Shown: one piece after another, positions 6,443-8,881 of the stretch
How the letters are laid out: each line of letters opens with the position of its first letter
Numbering within the stretch: position 1 is the stretch's first letter
Assembly: GCA_003165855.1 (NCBI GenBank)
Contig: PMXH01000570.1
Span: 19,412-28,292 of the forward strand
Source of the DNA: Acidobacteriaceae bacterium
GTDB taxonomy: Bacteria > Acidobacteriota > Terriglobia > Terriglobales > Acidobacteriaceae
Length of the DNA stretch: 8,881 nucleotides
Direction of reading: 5' to 3'
Translations under genes and position numbers: made by a program
Notes under the pieces: generated by a model
What the model was told of the DNA's origin: nothing
The model's input: the letters and a program-made list of their open reading frames with translations, nothing else
Databases searched by the model: none

Positions 6443-8515
6443 TCAGATTCTCTTAAACGCCTTCTGAATGTCCTTTACAGAATACCGCAGGACCACCGGC
6501 CTGCCATGCGGGCAAGACATGGGATGGTCCGTTTTCGCCAGTTCCGCCAGCAGCCACTCCATTTTGTTTTGCTCCAGCGGCATGTTGACCTTGATCGCGG
6601 CATGGCAGGCAATGGACGCCGCAATGCGCCCGCGAATCTTTTCCAGGTTCAGCGATTGCTCTTCCCGCGAAATCTGATCGAGCAATTCATGCAGCATCCT
6701 CTCGACCGCCCCCGCATCCACTCCCGCCGGTGCAACCTTCACCGCGACGCTCCGCGCTCCGAAGGGTTCGGCCTCGAAGCCGTTGTGTTGCAGTTCGTCC
6801 GCAATCTCTGCAAACACCGCCTGCTGCGCCGGAGACAGCTCCAGCACAATCGGCATCAGCAGGCGCTGGCTGTCCACCCTCTGCACCGCGCGCTGCTTCA
6901 AGATGCGTTCAAACAACACGCGCTCGTGCGCCACATGCTGGTCTACGATCCACAACCCATCTTCATTCACCGCCAGAATGAACGAATTGCGGATTTGGCC
7001 CAACGGTCTGAGCGACGAAAGCGCCGCCAGCGTGGAATCTCCCTCGCTTGCGTTTTCTGAAGCATCCAGCGCAGGCGCGCAGCCGTTGTCTGGAATTATC
7101 TCCGGGAGCGCTTCGGCGAAGCGGCTTTCCAGTCCCCGCGCGACCGGAATCGCGGCATTCCCCTCCACCGCGATCCCGCCCTCGAACTGAAATCTCGCCG
7201 AGACCAGCGGAGGCACAGGCGCCTGCAGAGCAAAACCAGCACCGCCAGCAGGTTCATAAAAAGCGCGCATTGGCGCTCCTGACGCAGGGGCCAGGTCGGA
7301 AGGCGGCTCCCACTCTCTTGCACCCGGCGTCAGGCCCGAGCTCGCTGTGGCGTGCGCGTGAATCTCGGTGGTGAACTGCGGCGCCGGACGCGCCTTCATC
7401 AACGCCGCCCGCACCGTGTCACGCACAAAATCGTGCATCACGGTCGATTGCCGAAAGCGCACTTCGGTCTTCGAGGGATGCACGTTCACATCCACCTCGC
7501 CCGGCGGCAATTCCAGAAACAGCAGCACCACCGGATACACCGTCGGCGGAATAATGTTGCGATAAGCCTCCGTTAACCCATGCTGCACCAGCCGGTCTCG
7601 AATCAGCCGTCCGTTCACGAACACAAAAATCGAATTGCGATTCAGCTTCTGGATCTCCGGCTTCGAAACAAACCCATGCAGCCGCATCTCGCCGGGATCG
7701 GCGGGTCCAGTGTCGTCTTCATTCGTCTGTTCCCGTCGCCACGGCGGCGGCTGCGGCAATCCCACATGTTCCAGCGGCTGCACCGCAGCCACCGCAATCA
7801 GCTGCTCGAGCGTTTCCTTGCCGAACACTTGATACACGCGCTCGCTGTATCCCGCTACCGGCGGCGCCACCAGCATGGCGTTCGTGGCCGAATGCAATTC
7901 AAAATGCTTCTCCGGATGCGCCAGCGCATAATGCGTCACCAGCGAAGCAATGTGCGAAAGCTCCGTCGACTCCGCCTTAAGGAATTTCTTCCGCGCCGGC
8001 GTATTAAAGAAGAGATCCCGCACCGTGATCGACGTTCCCTCGGGCAACCCGGCTTCCTCGACCCGCGCCATCTTTCCACCGTTAATCTCAATAATCGTCC
8101 CCGAAGGAGAATCGTTGGGTGCCCCACTCAAGCCGTCCTTTGGCTTGAGTGGGGATTTTTCTGCCCCCGCCGCGCACGTCTCCAGCCGCAGCCGCGACAC
8201 CGACGCAATCGAGGGCAGCGCCTCCCCGCGAAATCCCAGCGTAGCCACGCTCAGCAAGTCTTCCGCATCCTTGATCTTCGAGGTCGCATGCCGCTCAAAC
8301 GCGAGCATGGCATCGTCGCGCACCATCCCGCATCCGTTGTCCGTAATCTGGATCAGCTTCTTTCCGCCCGCTTCTACGCTGATTTTAATGCGCGTCGCGC
8401 CCGCATCCAGTGCGTTTTCCAGCAACTCCTTCACCACCGAGGCAGGCCGCTCCACCACTTCGCCGGCGGCGATCTTATTGGCAACCTGCTCGGAAAGTAC
8501 GTGGATGCGGCCCAT
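6443..8515 (-). CDS. mutL: DNA mismatch repair protein MutL (endonuclease type)
   Basis: 690 residues. MutL couples MutS mismatch recognition to strand incision. The N-terminal GHKL ATPase domain is complete: 'KELLENALDAGA' (29-40; E30 is the likely catalytic base, N34 the Mg ligand), 'DNGCGM' (59-64), 'ATLGFRGEALPSIASVSRL' (91-109) and 'GTSITVRDLFFNTPARKKFL' (160-179). The transducer keeps 'VFVNGRLIRD' and 'VDVNVHPSKTEVRF' (341-354). A variable linker runs from about 380 to 500. The C-terminal domain carries the metal-dependent nuclease motifs: DQHVAHERVLFE (525-536, DQHAx2Ex4E with Val for Ala), 'SIACHAAIK' (634-642) and 'CPHGRP' (668-673). It is therefore the self-nicking type found in bacteria lacking MutH. 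Residues 121-132 are encoded by an inserted palindrome and sit in a segment absent from compact relatives such as B. subtilis MutL. The ATG has a weak GGGGA about 10 nt upstream. Confidence 0.97.
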   Translation of the reverse strand: MGRIHVLSEQVANKIAAGEVVERPASVVKELLENALDAGATRIKISVEAGGKKLIQITDNGCGMVRDDAMLAFERHATSKIKDAEDLLSVATLGFRGEALPSIASVSRLRLETCAAGAEKSPLKPKDGLSGAPNDSPSGTIIEINGGKMARVEEAGLPEGTSITVRDLFFNTPARKKFLKAESTELSHIASLVTHYALAHPEKHFELHSATNAMLVAPPVAGYSERVYQVFGKETLEQLIAVAAVQPLEHVGLPQPPPWRREQTNEDDTGPADPGEMRLHGFVSKPEIQKLNRNSIFVFVNGRLIRDRLVQHGLTEAYRNIIPPTVYPVVLLFLELPPGEVDVNVHPSKTEVRFRQSTVMHDFVRDTVRAALMKARPAPQFTTEIHAHATASSGLTPGAREWEPPSDLAPASGAPMRAFYEPAGGAGFALQAPVPPLVSARFQFEGGIAVEGNAAIPVARGLESRFAEALPEIIPDNGCAPALDASENASEGDSTLAALSSLRPLGQIRNSFILAVNEDGLWIVDQHVAHERVLFERILKQRAVQRVDSQRLLMPIVLELSPAQQAVFAEIADELQHNGFEAEPFGARSVAVKVAPAGVDAGAVERMLHELLDQISREEQSLNLEKIRGRIAASIACHAAIKVNMPLEQNKMEWLLAELAKTDHPMSCPHGRPVVLRYSVKDIQKAFKRI
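8122..8160 (+). repeat. Perfect 13-bp palindrome with T-run inside mutL (terminator-like on plus strand)
   Basis: CCCCACTCAAGCC (8122-8134) pairs perfectly with GGCTTGAGTGGGG (8142-8154) around a 7-nt loop (8135-8141). A and then five T follow (8155-8160). On the plus strand, antisense to mutL, this has the form of an intrinsic terminator; on the mutL sense strand the hairpin has no U-tract after it. It is in frame with mutL and encodes S121-A132. Because coding constraints alone would not produce 13 perfect pairs, it looks like an inserted REP-like element. Confidence 0.85.
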
Positions 8516-8672
8516 TAAAGCAGTTCCCCGCTCTCAGTTCTCAATGATGTCAGGGACAAGGCCAGTTTCGCAGATGGCACGGCGGAAGGCAAAGATGTGG
8601 ACGCACGAATGGGTCGAGCCCCGGCTTCGGACAGAGCCTGCCCTGAGCGCATCATCGTCTCACGGTCTCGCT

Positions 8673-8707
8673 GAAGCCCGAAGCCCGATAGCCGAAGCCC
8701 GAAGCCC
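8673..8707. repeat. Five tandem heptamers, GAAGCCC
   Basis: GAAGCCC is repeated at 8673, 8680, 8694 and 8701, with a degenerate central unit GATAGCC at 8687, giving 35 bp of unbroken 7-bp periodicity. It is intergenic, 53 bp before the start of the carbonic-anhydrase-like gene. The function is unknown; slippage-prone simple repeat is the plainest explanation. Confidence 0.85.
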
Positions 8708-8714
8708 GACCTGC

Positions 8715-8723
8715 TGGTACTAT
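8715..8723 (+). promoter_or_regulatory. Possible extended -10 promoter of the carbonic-anhydrase-like gene
   Basis: TGGTACTAT fits the extended -10 pattern TG-n-TATAAT with four of six -10 bases matching, in a locally AT-rich patch. It ends 36 nt before the ATG. No -35 is recognisable, since that position falls in the heptamer array. Confidence 0.3.
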
Positions 8724-8759
8724 TTATTCTTGTCTCCTGATGACCACTCGGAGCAATAG

Positions 8760-8881
8760 ATGATTCGATCGTTCAAAGGCATGAAGCCGACCATCCCCGC
8801 GACTTGTTACGTGGACGAGTCGGCGCAGATCATCGGCGACGTCGTCCTCGGTGAGCACGCGTCGGTGTGGATGAACGCGGT
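8760..8881 (+). CDS. Gamma-carbonic-anhydrase-like hexapeptide-repeat protein, 3' partial
   Basis: Only the first 40 codons plus two bases are in the window. The start ATG at 8760 has a good Shine-Dalgarno (CGGAG at 8749-8753, 6 nt upstream). The residues follow the usual opening of YrdA/PaaY/CaiE-type gamma carbonic anhydrase homologues: 'MIRSFKGMKPTIPAT', then 'YVDESAQIIGDVVLGEHASV' with the isoleucine/valine hexapeptide rhythm of a left-handed beta-helix, then 'WMNAV', which normally runs on to 'RGD'. The zinc-binding histidines lie further downstream, so catalytic competence cannot be judged. Such proteins are cytoplasmic trimers; many have unproven activity. The gene is divergent from mutL. 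Confidence 0.85.
   Translation, partial: MIRSFKGMKPTIPATCYVDESAQIIGDVVLGEHASVWMNA

Larger units (their letters stand above)
8516..8759. other. 244-bp intergenic region between divergent mutL and the carbonic-anhydrase-like gene
   Basis: No gene is supported here. An open plus-strand frame crosses it, but that frame comes from inside antisense mutL and has no start signal of its own. The region holds upstream sequence for both genes, a GC-rich stretch with 'CCGGCTTCGG' (8621-8630) whose GGCTTCGG can pair with CCGAAGCC at 8692-8699, and the heptamer array at 8673-8707. 'GCCTGCCCTGAGCGC' (8636-8650) resembles half of a palindromic repeat of the form CCCTGAGCGnAG...AAGGG seen in many soil genomes; this is from memory and the other half is not present. 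Confidence 0.6.

Noticed and set aside
7580..8518. Long plus-strand open frames opposite mutL (one of 312 codons, another at 7950-8759)
   Set aside because: They are antisense shadows of a convincingly conserved mutL in GC-rich DNA, show no family motifs and have Arg/His/Pro-rich low-quality composition.

Overview
The window is high-GC, gene-dense DNA whose genes suggest a member of the Acidobacteriota (Terriglobia/Koribacter-like soil bacteria). This is an inference from three things: B-box/DUF5668/DUF4097 membrane proteins, a MutL of the kind that carries its own nuclease, and short palindromic or heptameric repeats of a sort I associate with that phylum. No rRNA, tRNA, CRISPR array, transposase or phage gene is visible.

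Layout. (1) 1-2446, plus strand: two translationally coupled envelope genes. The first is a zinc-finger/LiaF-type membrane protein whose 5' end lies outside the window. The second is a LiaF-type membrane anchor joined to a DUF4097 beta-repeat domain. (2) 2565-3183, plus: a compact higB-higA toxin-antitoxin module with an imperfect palindromic operator just before the toxin start. (3) 3209-3919, minus: cytidylate kinase (cmk), convergent with higA. (4) 3982-5397, plus: a secreted di-haem oxidoreductase (DUF1111 family) with two CxxCH sites, divergent from cmk. (5) 5416-6354 and 6443-8515, minus: mutL followed by an uncharacterised protein with possible winged-helix segments, separated by an AT-rich heptamer-repeat hairpin. 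(6) 8516-8759: a 244-bp intergenic region with a second heptamer array. (7) 8760 to the end, plus: the first 40 codons of a gamma-carbonic-anhydrase-like left-handed beta-helix protein.

How the genes fit together. The first two genes look like a stress-sensing or membrane-organising pair. mutL and the gene after it may form a DNA-maintenance unit. cmk, the di-haem protein and the carbonic-anhydrase-like protein are single housekeeping or metabolic genes, and higBA is an accessory insertion.

The most unusual item is a perfect 13-bp palindrome followed by a T-run, lying in frame inside mutL. It codes for an extra segment in the MutL ATPase domain and on the opposite strand looks like an intrinsic terminator. 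Heptamer repeats also sit on both sides of mutL. I see no clearly undescribed multi-gene system.
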